Shown: positions 25,289-33,769, numbered from the stretch's first letter. The stretch is DNA of 37,373 nt from Candidatus Tanganyikabacteria bacterium (GCA_016867265.1 VGJW01000024.1:1-37373), one strand, 5' to 3'. Numbers and translations are program-made. Notes: a model not told the origin generated them from the letters alone.

Positions 25289-25528
25289 GTGAAGTTTCTC
25301 GAAATCGTGCTGACCGCCCTGCAGCTCACGCTCTCGCTCGCGCTGATCGTGGGTGTCCTGCTGCACTCCGCCAAGGGCGAGGGACTTGCAGGCATCGGGG
25401 GTTCAGCCCACGTGTTCGGCAGCCAGAAAGGCGTCGAGGCCGGCCTCAACCGGGTCACGGCCTTCATCACCGTAGCGTGGTTCCTGACGGCCATCGGCCT
25501 CGCGGTCCTGGCGCGCCCGACCCTCTGA
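25289..25528 (+). CDS. secG: Preprotein translocase subunit SecG
   Basis: SecG is the small accessory subunit of the SecYEG protein-conducting channel. The 79-residue protein has two membrane helices (about residues 4-25 and 54-76) separated by the conserved cytosolic loop LLHSAKGEGLAGIGGSAHVF, which includes the GEG and F-G-S-QKG features of the family. The start is GTG at 25289, with AAGGAAGG about ten bases upstream. It sits between accA and a peptide-transport operon and has its own likely promoter. Confidence 0.9.
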   Translation: MKFLEIVLTALQLTLSLALIVGVLLHSAKGEGLAGIGGSAHVFGSQKGVEAGLNRVTAFITVAWFLTAIGLAVLARPTL

Positions 25529-25584
25529 CGCGGTCGCTTCATCGATCCGCTCGCCGCATCCCCACCCACGCCGGAGTCGCAGCC

Positions 25585-27441
25585 ATGACCTCGAACCGCC
25601 TCATCCGGGGCCTGCTGGCCGCCAGCACCGCGTTGCTCGTTGCCTGTACGGGCACCGATCGCAGTGGGTCAACGACGCCCAAGGGCGGTACGCCCGACTG
25701 GCCCAAGGACGCCACGACCGTCACGCCGGCCCGCGTCGAAACGCCGCCGACCGATGCGCTCAAGGCAGGGGTGGGCACCTATGGTGGCCGCCTGATGGCC
25801 GCCATGATCTCGGACCCCAAGACGTTCAACCTGGCACTTGCGCAGGAAACCTCTTCGACCACGCCCCTCAACTTCCTCTTCGAGGGCATGGCGGAGACCA
25901 ACGCCCTCACGGGCAAGATGCAGGAAGCCTTGGCCGAAAAATGGGAGGTTTCCAAGGACAACCTCACCTACACGTTCACGCTGCGCAAGGGCCTGCAGTG
26001 GTCTGACGGCAAGCCCCTCACGGCGGATGACGTCGACTTCACCTTCAATCAGATCGTCTTCAACCCCGACATCCCGACCGATTGGCGCGACATCCTGACG
26101 ATCGGCGACGCGCTCCCGACCGTCCGCAAGTTAGACAACCTGCGCATCCAGGTCCGGACGCCCAAGCCCTTTGCGCCCTTCCTGCGGACCTTCGCGGCGC
26201 TGCCGATCCTGCCGAAGCATACCCTTGAGGCGTCGGTCAAGGACAAGGACCCCAAGACCGGCAAGCCCAAGTTCAACGAGATGTGGACCATCGCCACGGA
26301 TGTCACGACCATCCCCGGCTCGGGTCCGTTCGTCTTTGCCGAGTTCGTCCCCTCACAGCGCATCGTCTACAAGCGCAACCCCTACTATTGGCGCGTCGAT
26401 GGCAAGGGGAACCGACTGCCCTACCTGGACGGGATGGTCATCTTCATCGTCAAGGACCAGAACGCCGGCGTCCTCAAGTTCACGAGCGGCGAGACGGACG
26501 TCCTGTTCGTGGACGCTCCGCTGCGCGGTCAGGACTTCGGCGCCCTGCAACCCAAGCAGAAGTCGGGCAACTTCACCATCTACCAAGCGGGGCCAGACTT
26601 CGGGACACTCTTCCTGACGCTCAACCAGAACCGCGACGTCCGGCCGGACGGCACGCCCTACGTCGACCCCGTCAAGAGCGCATGGTTCCGCGATGTCCGT
26701 TTCCGCCGCGCCCTGGCCCACGCCATCGACAAGCAGAGCATCATCAAGAACGTCTACCTGGGTATCGCGCAGCCGCAAATCTCGTGCGAAAGCCAGACCA
26801 GCCCCTTCTACTCAAAGGACGTCACGGTCTACCCCTTCGACATTGCCAAGGCGCAGCAGATTTTGGCTGAAGCCGGCTACCGCAAGGATGCCTCGGGCGT
26901 GCTCAAGGATCCCAAGGGCAACAGCGTCAGCTTCACGCTCAACACCAACTCGGAGAACAGCGAACGCAAGCAGATCGCCCAGATTCTCAAGACGGACTTT
27001 TCCAAGCTGGGCATCGACCTCAAGTTCCAGCCCATCACCTTCAACGTGCTGGTCGAGAAGACGTCCGGTTCGCTTGATTGGGAAGGCGTGCTGATGGGTT
27101 TCACGGGGTCGCTCGACCCGGCCAACGGCCGCAACATCTGGAACTCGCAGGGACGCTTGCACATGTTCAACCAGAAGCTGGCCAAGAGCACCAAGTGGCA
27201 GGCCGAGCCTTGGGAACTCGAGGTCGACAAGCTCTTCGAGAAGGGCGCGACGACGCTCGACGAGATGAAGCGCAAGGATATCTACCACGGCTTCCAGCGC
27301 CTGATCTCGGAGCAGGTGCCCTACCTCTACATCGCGAACCGCATCCAGCTCTACCCCGTCCGCAACAAGTACGGCAACCTCAAGGTCACGCCCATCGGCG
27401 GTCCCATCTGGAACATCTGGGGCCTTTACCAGCTCGACTGA
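25585..27441 (+). CDS. Peptide ABC transporter substrate-binding lipoprotein
   Basis: A 618-residue family 5 extracellular solute-binding protein (DppA/OppA type). The signal peptide ends in a lipobox, LVAC with Cys21, so it is a lipoprotein. A Thr/Pro-rich linker precedes the binding domain. The family signature region appears as LAEKWEVSKDNLTYTFTLRK, LQWSDGKPLTADDVDFTFNQ and IPGSGPFVFAEF, and RFRRALAHAIDKQSII lies further on. It is long for the family and resembles binding proteins of bacteria outside Proteobacteria. The ATG at 25585 has CGGAG eight bases upstream; the open frame further upstream belongs to accA and secG antiframes. Two permease genes follow. The ligand (peptide, nickel or sugar oligomer) cannot be read. 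Confidence 0.9.
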   Translation: MTSNRLIRGLLAASTALLVACTGTDRSGSTTPKGGTPDWPKDATTVTPARVETPPTDALKAGVGTYGGRLMAAMISDPKTFNLALAQETSSTTPLNFLFEGMAETNALTGKMQEALAEKWEVSKDNLTYTFTLRKGLQWSDGKPLTADDVDFTFNQIVFNPDIPTDWRDILTIGDALPTVRKLDNLRIQVRTPKPFAPFLRTFAALPILPKHTLEASVKDKDPKTGKPKFNEMWTIATDVTTIPGSGPFVFAEFVPSQRIVYKRNPYYWRVDGKGNRLPYLDGMVIFIVKDQNAGVLKFTSGETDVLFVDAPLRGQDFGALQPKQKSGNFTIYQAGPDFGTLFLTLNQNRDVRPDGTPYVDPVKSAWFRDVRFRRALAHAIDKQSIIKNVYLGIAQPQISCESQTSPFYSKDVTVYPFDIAKAQQILAEAGYRKDASGVLKDPKGNSVSFTLNTNSENSERKQIAQILKTDFSKLGIDLKFQPITFNVLVEKTSGSLDWEGVLMGFTGSLDPANGRNIWNSQGRLHMFNQKLAKSTKWQAEPWELEVDKLFEKGATTLDEMKRKDIYHGFQRLISEQVPYLYIANRIQLYPVRNKYGNLKVTPIGGPIWNIWGLYQLD

Positions 27442-27473
27442 TCGCCGGAAGGCGACGAGGGCTACCCTCAGTG

Positions 27474-27509
27474 CGGGCGAGGAACGGGCACGGGCCCGAT
27501 CCTCGCCCG
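27474..27509 (+). terminator. Long hairpin between the binding protein and permease genes
   Basis: CGGGCGAGGA (27474-27483) pairs exactly with TCCTCGCCCG (27500-27509). Inside them CGGGC (27485-27489) pairs with GCCCG (27494-27498), leaving one A-A mismatch and a four-base loop. Only a weak TT follows, so it may be a leaky terminator or an mRNA-stabilising structure that keeps the binding protein more abundant than the permeases. Confidence 0.65.
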
Positions 27510-27539
27510 TTCGTCGTGGCGTGTTGCGTGCGCAGGCCG

Positions 27540-27545
27540 TACAAT
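27540..27545 (+). promoter_or_regulatory. Possible -10 for a leaderless permease transcript
   Basis: TACAAT matches the -10 consensus at five of six positions and ends seven bases before ATG 27553. The ATG at 27544 overlaps it. No Shine-Dalgarno sequence is visible. It lies downstream of the hairpin, so the permeases could have their own promoter. Confidence 0.4.
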
Positions 27546-27552
27546 GGCCCGC

Positions 27553-28539
27553 ATGTTCCGATACATCTTGCAACGGCTGCTGCAGATGCTGCCGAAGCTG
27601 CTGCTGATCTCGGTCATCACGTTCGGCATCTCGAAGCTCGCCCCGGGCGACTACGTCTCGAACAAGATGATGAACAATCCCACGGTCAGCCAAGAGGCGA
27701 TAGACCGCGAACGAGCACGCCTCGGCCTCGACAAGCCCATCCCCATCCAATACCTGAAATGGGCGCAGAACTTCGCCACGGGCGATCTTGGCGAGTCGTA
27801 CGACTACCGCGAGAAGGTCTCGACGCTCATCAAGATGAAGCTCCAGGCCACGCTCGTGCTGGGCGTGGCGGCGTTCCTCTTCACCTGGCTCATCGCGCTG
27901 CCCTTAGGCATCCTGATGGCCGTCAGGCAGTACTCTTGGTTCGAGAAGGTCTTTTCCTCAATTACCTTCTTCTTCCTTGGCGTACCGGACTTCTTCCTCG
28001 CGATCCTGCTCCTGATGGGCGCAGCCTGGTGGAACCAAAGCCACCCGGGCTTCTTTCCCATCGGTGGGATGACGAGTCCGGACTACGCACTGATGAATCC
28101 CGTTCAGCAGGCAGTCGACCACTTGTGGCATCTGCTGATACCGGTTCTGGCCGTGGGCATCGGATCCATCGCCATCCTGCAGCGGCGCATGCGCGGCAAC
28201 CTGCTGGATGTGCTGGGTGAAGAATACGTCCGCACGGCACGCGCCAAGGGTCTCCCCGAGCGCACCGTCATCTACCGGCACGCCGTGCGCAACGCCCTGA
28301 ACCCGATGATCACGTTGCTGGGCTTCGAGTTCGCGAGCCTGCTCTCGGGCTTTGCCATCATCGAGAACATCATCTCCTGGCCCGGCTTGGGCCAGATGAT
28401 GCTGGACGCCCTGCTCAAGCAGGATGTGAATCTCGCCATGGCAGGTGTCATGACGGGTGCCCTGATGCTCTTGCTGGGCAACCTGCTGGCCGACGTCCTG
28501 CTGGCCCTGTCCGATCCCCGCATCAAGCTGGAAGCCTGA
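27553..28539 (+). CDS. ABC transporter permease, DppB/OppB type
   Basis: A 328-residue inner-membrane permease of the peptide/nickel transporter family. The N-terminus MFRYILQRLLQMLPKLLLIS forms the first helix. A periplasmic loop contains the LGLDKPIPIQYLKW signature, and five further helices follow. The EAA loop that contacts the ATPase reads EEYVRTARAKGLPERTVIYR. The conserved WPGLGQMMLDALLKQD segment is near the end. A start at 27544 (331 residues) is possible, but it overlaps the likely -10. It is followed four bases later by the partner permease. Confidence 0.9.
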   Translation: MFRYILQRLLQMLPKLLLISVITFGISKLAPGDYVSNKMMNNPTVSQEAIDRERARLGLDKPIPIQYLKWAQNFATGDLGESYDYREKVSTLIKMKLQATLVLGVAAFLFTWLIALPLGILMAVRQYSWFEKVFSSITFFFLGVPDFFLAILLLMGAAWWNQSHPGFFPIGGMTSPDYALMNPVQQAVDHLWHLLIPVLAVGIGSIAILQRRMRGNLLDVLGEEYVRTARAKGLPERTVIYRHAVRNALNPMITLLGFEFASLLSGFAIIENIISWPGLGQMMLDALLKQDVNLAMAGVMTGALMLLLGNLLADVLLALSDPRIKLEA

Positions 28540-28543
28540 CCCG

Positions 28544-29719
28544 ATGTCGCAGGACACCCTCTCCACTACCCCGCCATCCGCACGCCCCGCGGCTGATGCG
28601 CTGCCGCCGCCCATCCCGGCCCGAACCCGTTTCTGGCGCCGTTTCCGCAAGCACCGTCCGGCCTTCATCGCCCTGTGGCTGCTTCTGGCCGTCTACCTCG
28701 TGATGGCGCTGGCCGACGTCTTCGCCCCCTACTCGCCCCTCTCGGAAGACCGCAACCGGGCCTTTCAGCCGCCGGCCGAGATCCACTTGCGTGATGATTC
28801 GGGCAACTGGCACGCCCCGTTCATCTACGACCGCAAGAAGCAGGACGACTACTCGGCCATTTTCGAGGCGGGCGCACCCGCCACCATGACGCTTGGCGAG
28901 TGGCAGGAGGACCGAACGGTCCGACACAACTTGGCCTTCTGGGTCAAGGGCGAACCCTACCGCATCCTTGGCCTGGTTCCGGGCGACCGCCATGTCTTCG
29001 GCATCGAGGGCCAGGCGGCGCCCATCTACCTGCTGGGTGCCGACAATGCCGGACGGGACCAGTTCTCGCGACTGCTCTTCGGCGCACGCGTCTCCCTGAC
29101 GGTCGGCATCATCGCGCTGCTGATCGTCATCCCGGTGGGTACGCTCGTAGGGGGTGCCGCCGGGTATTTCGGCGGCTGGATCGACACCGTGCTGATGTGG
29201 CTCGTCGAGACGGTCCTGGCCTTCCCTACCTTCTACCTGCTGCTGGCGCTTTTCGGCGTCACCTACAAGTGGGACATCACACCCACCCAGCGCTTCTACG
29301 TCATCACGATCATCCTGTCCTTCCTGGGCTGGGCCGGCCTCGCCCGCGTCATCCGGGGCATGGTGCTGTCGCTGAAGCATCAGGAATACATCGAGGCCGC
29401 ACGTGCGGCGGGTGCCGGCCACCTCTGGATCATCACCCGCCACCTGCTGCCCCAGACGGCGACGTGGGTCGTCATCTCGGTCTCGCTGTCCATCCCGGGC
29501 TACATCTACGGCGAGAGCGTGCTCTCGCTGCTGGGTCTGGGCGTGCAGCCGCCGGATGCCTCGTGGGGCAACATGCTCGAGCCGGCCCTGAATGTCTCGG
29601 ACCTGGTCACGCACCCATGGCTGCTGGCGCCCGGCGTGGCCATCGTATTCGTGACCGTCGCGTGGAACTTCCTTGGGGATGGCCTGCGGGACGCCTTCGA
29701 CAGCAAGCGACGGGTCTGA
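28544..29719 (+). CDS. ABC transporter permease, DppC/OppC type, with enlarged periplasmic loop
   Basis: A 391-residue permease partner of the preceding gene. The N-terminus is Pro-rich and cytosolic, with RFWRRFRKHRPAF leading into helix 1 (about 40-60). A periplasmic segment of about 110 residues (roughly 61-180) follows before the core, much longer than in E. coli DppC, and includes DYSAIFEAGAPATMTLGEW. The core has LLGADNAGRDQFSRLLFGAR, five membrane helices and the EAA loop EYIEAARAAGAGHLWIITRH. The GLGVQPPDASWGNML signature near the end is typical of the family. No ATPase genes follow, so the energising subunits must come from elsewhere. Confidence 0.9.
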   Translation: MSQDTLSTTPPSARPAADALPPPIPARTRFWRRFRKHRPAFIALWLLLAVYLVMALADVFAPYSPLSEDRNRAFQPPAEIHLRDDSGNWHAPFIYDRKKQDDYSAIFEAGAPATMTLGEWQEDRTVRHNLAFWVKGEPYRILGLVPGDRHVFGIEGQAAPIYLLGADNAGRDQFSRLLFGARVSLTVGIIALLIVIPVGTLVGGAAGYFGGWIDTVLMWLVETVLAFPTFYLLLALFGVTYKWDITPTQRFYVITIILSFLGWAGLARVIRGMVLSLKHQEYIEAARAAGAGHLWIITRHLLPQTATWVVISVSLSIPGYIYGESVLSLLGLGVQPPDASWGNMLEPALNVSDLVTHPWLLAPGVAIVFVTVAWNFLGDGLRDAFDSKRRV

Positions 29720-29758
29720 CAGACACCAGCGAGCCTCGTGCCCGGGAACAACGATATC

Positions 29759-30925
29759 ATGAATATGGCAAACTCACGACTGGGCAGATGGGTCGCGACG
29801 ACGGCGCTGCTGGCGACGAGCCCCGGTGGCATTTGGCGGGCGGAAGCCCACGAGGGTGAAACACGCAGCCGCTGGGGGGTCCCCGTCATCCAACGCGGGG
29901 CAACAGGCTGCTACACCATCAGCCGCACGCAGTTCCACGAACGCCTCGTCTACGAACTGCCCCGAATCTTCATCTATGCCCGGGCCGACAACAGCACACA
30001 GCGGGACCGATGGAGAGAGGGCTACCGCACGCCTCGGCAGTTGTTCTTCGGCAAGTGGTTCCAGAACCAGCGCGGCCACAGATATGCCGAGCACATCGCG
30101 ACCGCACTGCGCCGCAACTCGGAACTGCTCGATACCGAGTTGCCACCGGGCTCCGCGCTGGTGTTCACCGAGCACGGCCAGATCGTCGGTCGGGTGCCCA
30201 CTTCGTCCGTGGCCAACCGCGGCAGCTACAACGCCGCTGCGGGCGCCGGCTACTACCACTACAGCGAAGGCTTCACCGTCAACGCCAATGGTCGCGACCT
30301 ACCCGTGGTTGCCATGGCACTCTCGAGTCCCGTCGCCCTCGATCTGGACCACTCGGGCCGCATCGAGGTCACGGGCAAAGCCTCGGGCTACATCCGCTTC
30401 GATACCGCCAAGGGCTTCAATCCGACGGATTCCGTCCTATTCGACCTGAAGGCCGTCGGCAAGCCCGGACGCTTCGAATGGCTCAAGGGTGGCGGCGACG
30501 GCTTCCTCGTGGATGACCGCGAGGGTCGCGTGACGCGCAGCGCGGCCGAGAGCAAGCCCCTCGACGGCAACGACCTGTTCGGCGGCCAGCGATTCGGGAA
30601 CGGCTATGCCAAGCTGGCAGCCTTGTTCGATCGCGAAGCCCGCGTCGCCAGCGCCGGCAAGCGCCTGCCCCCGGGGCTGGGTGTCCTGAAGGGTGCGGAG
30701 CTGGATGGGCTCAAGGTCTGGCGGGACCTCAACCACGATGCCCTGCCGCAAGCGGATGAGCTCTCCGACCTGGCGAGCCTCGGCATCACCGAGTTGGGCT
30801 CGCGCATCCAGTGGGTGGAAAGCCGCGAGGACCTACGCATGACGTCATGGTTCGTCCAGAACGGCAAGCGCCACCTGACTGAGGACGTCTGGTTCGCCGA
30901 AGGACCGGAGCCGTCGGCGTCGTGA
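29759..30925 (+). CDS. Secreted protein with RTX-associated/EF-hand-like region
   Basis: An exported protein of 388 residues with an N-terminal signal peptide ending near IWRAEA-HE. Residues of the middle part (about 35-190) match nothing I recognise. The C-terminal half follows the pattern seen in many large RTX/hemolysin-type proteins: VALDLDHSGRIEVTG, then DGFLVDDREGRV, LDGNDLFGGQRFGNGYAKLA and WRDLNHDALPQADELSDLAS leading to LGITELG. DLNHDALPQADE fits an EF-hand calcium loop, with Asp, Asn, Asp and Glu at positions 1, 3, 5 and 12. No glycine-rich nonapeptide repeats are present. The start could be GTG 29738, ATG 29759 or ATG 29765. Its stop overlaps the SDR start (GTGA). Function unknown. 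Confidence 0.7.
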   Translation: MNMANSRLGRWVATTALLATSPGGIWRAEAHEGETRSRWGVPVIQRGATGCYTISRTQFHERLVYELPRIFIYARADNSTQRDRWREGYRTPRQLFFGKWFQNQRGHRYAEHIATALRRNSELLDTELPPGSALVFTEHGQIVGRVPTSSVANRGSYNAAAGAGYYHYSEGFTVNANGRDLPVVAMALSSPVALDLDHSGRIEVTGKASGYIRFDTAKGFNPTDSVLFDLKAVGKPGRFEWLKGGGDGFLVDDREGRVTRSAAESKPLDGNDLFGGQRFGNGYAKLAALFDREARVASAGKRLPPGLGVLKGAELDGLKVWRDLNHDALPQADELSDLASLGITELGSRIQWVESREDLRMTSWFVQNGKRHLTEDVWFAEGPEPSAS

Positions 30926-31659
30926 AGCCGATGGCAGGCAAGACGGCGCTCGTGACGGGGGCATCCGCCGGCATCGGGGAGGCCGTGGCCCGCCACCTGC
31001 ACGGCCTCGGGGCACGCGTGGCGCTCGCTGCCCGGCGCGCCGACCGCCTCCGGGCCTTGGCGGCCGATCTGGGCGGCGAGGTTTCCATCCATCCCTGCGA
31101 CCTCGGTGATCCCGGGCAGGCCCGGGCGCTGGTACCCCAGGTTCTGGGGCACTGGGGGGCACTCGACATCCTCGTGGCCAACGCCGGCATCATGCCTCTG
31201 GCTCCCGTTGCCGAGGCAGATCTGGACGCATGGCGGACGATGATCGAGGTCAACCTGACGAGCGCAATCACCGTTGCACAGGCGAGCCTGGCTCCGCTTG
31301 AAGCCGCAGGCGGTGGCGACATCATCCTGGTGGCGTCCGTGGCGGGCTTGGCCGCGGCACCGACAGGCGCCGGATACTCGGCGACCAAGGCCGGGCTCAG
31401 GGCCTTTGGCGAGGCCCTGCGTCGCGAGACGGCACGCCTCGGCATCCGGGTCACGCTGATCTCGCCTGGACTGGTTGCGACCGAGTTGCAGGCGGGCATC
31501 CCCCACGAGGAGACACGTGAGGCCCTCGCGCGCTGGGCCGGCACGATGACGCCGCTGGAACCCACCGATGTCGCCGAAGCGATCTCCTGGTGCGTCACCC
31601 GACCCGCGCACGTCTGCATCGGCGAAATCGTGCTGCGCCCTACGGCGCAGGATCGCTAA
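30922..31659 (+). CDS. Short-chain dehydrogenase/reductase
   Basis: A 245-residue classical SDR. The NAD(P)-binding motif is TGASAGIGEAVARHL with the usual TGxxxGIG, followed by Arg residues (AARRADRL) that suggest NADP preference. NAGIMPL, a catalytic Ser in VASVAG and Tyr-x3-Lys in GYSATKAGL complete the set. The C-terminus VCIGEIVLRPT resembles YdfG-like serine/3-hydroxy acid dehydrogenases. The GTG start overlaps the upstream stop, so it is translationally coupled to the secreted protein, an unusual pairing. It is convergent with the ligase gene, six bases between the stops. The substrate is unknown. Confidence 0.9.
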   Translation: MKPMAGKTALVTGASAGIGEAVARHLHGLGARVALAARRADRLRALAADLGGEVSIHPCDLGDPGQARALVPQVLGHWGALDILVANAGIMPLAPVAEADLDAWRTMIEVNLTSAITVAQASLAPLEAAGGGDIILVASVAGLAAAPTGAGYSATKAGLRAFGEALRRETARLGIRVTLISPGLVATELQAGIPHEETREALARWAGTMTPLEPTDVAEAISWCVTRPAHVCIGEIVLRPTAQDR

Positions 31660-31665
31660 AGACAG

Positions 31666-33744
31666 CTATGGGGTCGCCGGACGGCTGACGGGATTGCAGG
31701 CCTCGACGGCCGCAGGGTCCAGCTTGCCACGCTCGAGCAGGGCCAGGCGGCGATCGACGGCCTTGCGCACTTCTTCGCCCTCGGGGAAGTAGGACCGCGC
31801 CTTCAGATACTCGTCCCGTGCCTCGCTGCGACGCGACAGGCCCTCGTAGAGACGGCCCGTGTAGTAATGCAGCGTGACGTCGTCATAGCTGGTCTGGGCG
31901 CGCAGGAACTGTTCCTCGGCCTTGGTGCAGCGACGGGTCATCATGTAGAGGATGCCCAGCACCAACCGAGCGTCCCCCCGCTCGGGGTCCCGCGCGACGG
32001 CAGACTCTAGCCGGTTCAGGGCCGTGGCATAGTCCCCCTGCTTGTACAGGTCCATGCCGGCCTTGGTCAGCATGTCGGCCTCATAGTGGCGCAGGACGCC
32101 CATCCCGCTCGACAGGGCGAGGCCCGCCACGACACCGCTGGCGATCCAGGCAGGCGTGCCGGTCGTGGCCGAGGCCTCGACGGCAGCCGTCGTCCCCGGC
32201 AGACCAGGTTCCGAACCCTCCGAGACCACCTCGGGCGCGGCTTGTGTCTGAAGCCGGTCCCGCCATTGCGGGGCAAGCACGATACCGACCAGCGTTGCGA
32301 AGACGGCCGACGAAGCCGCGATGTGGAAGGGGAAGCCCGAGACGGCAAAGACCGCCATGCCAAGCGTGCCCAGACCCGCGCCCAGCACAAGCAGGGCCTC
32401 GCTGGCCTCCGGCTGGCGTCGCCACAGCCACCGGGGAATGCCCGTCCAGAAGATGCCCAGCACGCCAAGGCCAAGCAGCAGGCCGATCCATCCGGCCTCG
32501 CCCGCAAGCTGGATGAAGTCGTTATGGGCCTGCACATAGCGATGGTGCATATAGACGGGGACGGGCTTGCCGTCGAAGTGCCGGGCCAGAAACTTGAAGT
32601 AGTGGATCTTGTAGGTGCCCACGCCCTGACCCACGACCGGCTGGTCCTTGGCCATCTCGGCTGCCACCTGCCAGGCCACGAGGCGCTGCTTGATGGTCCA
32701 TGTGTTGCTGAGCTTTTCCTGCAACATCCTGGGCGTGACCCCCGCGGAGAAAGCGAGGCCCGTCAGCAACACCACGAAGGCGACGAGTCCGATGCCCACG
32801 CTGGCGCGTTGGCGACCGGGCACCTGCTCGATGCGCTTGCGGAAGAATGCGGGCACGACGAGCAGGCCCACGGCAAAGGTGCCGGCCACGCCCAACCAGG
32901 CGCCACGGGTATCGGTCGCCAACAAGGACGCAAACGCCAAGCCGGCATTCACGAAGAGGAATCCGAAGAACGCGAAGACCGGAAGACGTGCTCCCTCGCC
33001 CCCGAGGCCCGGCCACGTCCGCGCACACCAGCGGCAGCAGTCCTGCCAGCGGGCCAGAACCACGAGAGGCATCAGCGTGAACAGGGGCACGGTGGCCGTC
33101 AGGTAGCCGCCGAGCACGTTCTGGTTGCCCAGAGTGCCCGCTGCCGAGCCAAGACGCGAAGGGGCTTGCAAGCCCGCAAAATAGTTGGATACCCCTTGGC
33201 CCTTGAAGGGCCACAGCGCATAGAGGCCGCTGTAGCCGTCCTGGGTGGCGCCCTGGAACAGGTAGCCGCGGTGCTGCAACACGGCCGTGATGTTGTTGAA
33301 GAGGAAGGCAAAGCCGATGGGGACCATCAGGCGCCACAGGAAACCGGGCACGCGCGCCCCCAGGTCCGCGACGATGAACGCCCACGCCATGTAGAGCATC
33401 AGGTTGAGCAGGCTGAGACCCGTAATGGGCAATGAGGGGGTCTGCAGAGCACCCGTGGCGGCAATCCAAGCGAAGAACCCGGCCAGTGCGGGCCAGAGCG
33501 GCATCCTGCGCAAGGCGGCCCAGCGGCCGTCAATCGTCACCTTGGTGATCCAAGTGGCCGCGATGACCAGCAACAGCATGGTCGAAGTCGTGGCCTGCAC
33601 CGTCCGGTAGGCGTCGACGTTGTAGACGTTGATCAGCAGGGGTGCGATGCCCAGCAGGATCCATGAGAGGCCCTCGATGATCTCATCCGGGCCGGGCAGC
33701 GCGATCGAGACGCGGCGCGAGGGCTGGGCTTGGGCGACAGACAT
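31666..33744 (-). CDS. O-antigen ligase/Wzy polymerase-like membrane protein with TPR tail
   Basis: A 692-residue membrane protein. About a dozen hydrophobic segments cover residues 30-500. The Wzy_C-type loop reads QGVGTYKIHYFKFLARHF, with the conserved YVQAHNDFIQLAGEAGWIGL just after it. This family joins or polymerises lipid-linked glycans on the outer face of the inner membrane (O-antigen ligase WaaL, Wzy polymerase, or protein O-oligosaccharyltransferase). The C-terminal part (about 560-692) carries tetratricopeptide repeats such as GDYATALNRLESAVARDPER and CTKAEEQFLRAQTSYDDVTL, which in relatives bind partners. It may act on the product of the polysaccharide operon at the start of the window. 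It lies 25 bases downstream of a small gene on the same strand. Confidence 0.85.
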   Translation of the reverse strand: MSVAQAQPSRRVSIALPGPDEIIEGLSWILLGIAPLLINVYNVDAYRTVQATTSTMLLLVIAATWITKVTIDGRWAALRRMPLWPALAGFFAWIAATGALQTPSLPITGLSLLNLMLYMAWAFIVADLGARVPGFLWRLMVPIGFAFLFNNITAVLQHRGYLFQGATQDGYSGLYALWPFKGQGVSNYFAGLQAPSRLGSAAGTLGNQNVLGGYLTATVPLFTLMPLVVLARWQDCCRWCARTWPGLGGEGARLPVFAFFGFLFVNAGLAFASLLATDTRGAWLGVAGTFAVGLLVVPAFFRKRIEQVPGRQRASVGIGLVAFVVLLTGLAFSAGVTPRMLQEKLSNTWTIKQRLVAWQVAAEMAKDQPVVGQGVGTYKIHYFKFLARHFDGKPVPVYMHHRYVQAHNDFIQLAGEAGWIGLLLGLGVLGIFWTGIPRWLWRRQPEASEALLVLGAGLGTLGMAVFAVSGFPFHIAASSAVFATLVGIVLAPQWRDRLQTQAAPEVVSEGSEPGLPGTTAAVEASATTGTPAWIASGVVAGLALSSGMGVLRHYEADMLTKAGMDLYKQGDYATALNRLESAVARDPERGDARLVLGILYMMTRRCTKAEEQFLRAQTSYDDVTLHYYTGRLYEGLSRRSEARDEYLKARSYFPEGEEVRKAVDRRLALLERGKLDPAAVEACNPVSRPATP

Positions 33745-33769
33745 GGCGGACAGGCTCGTCGGACGGGTA

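Noticed and set aside
29759-30925. Calling this protein an RTX toxin
   Set aside because: It lacks glycine-rich nonapeptide repeats and a type I secretion signal, and has an N-terminal signal peptide instead.
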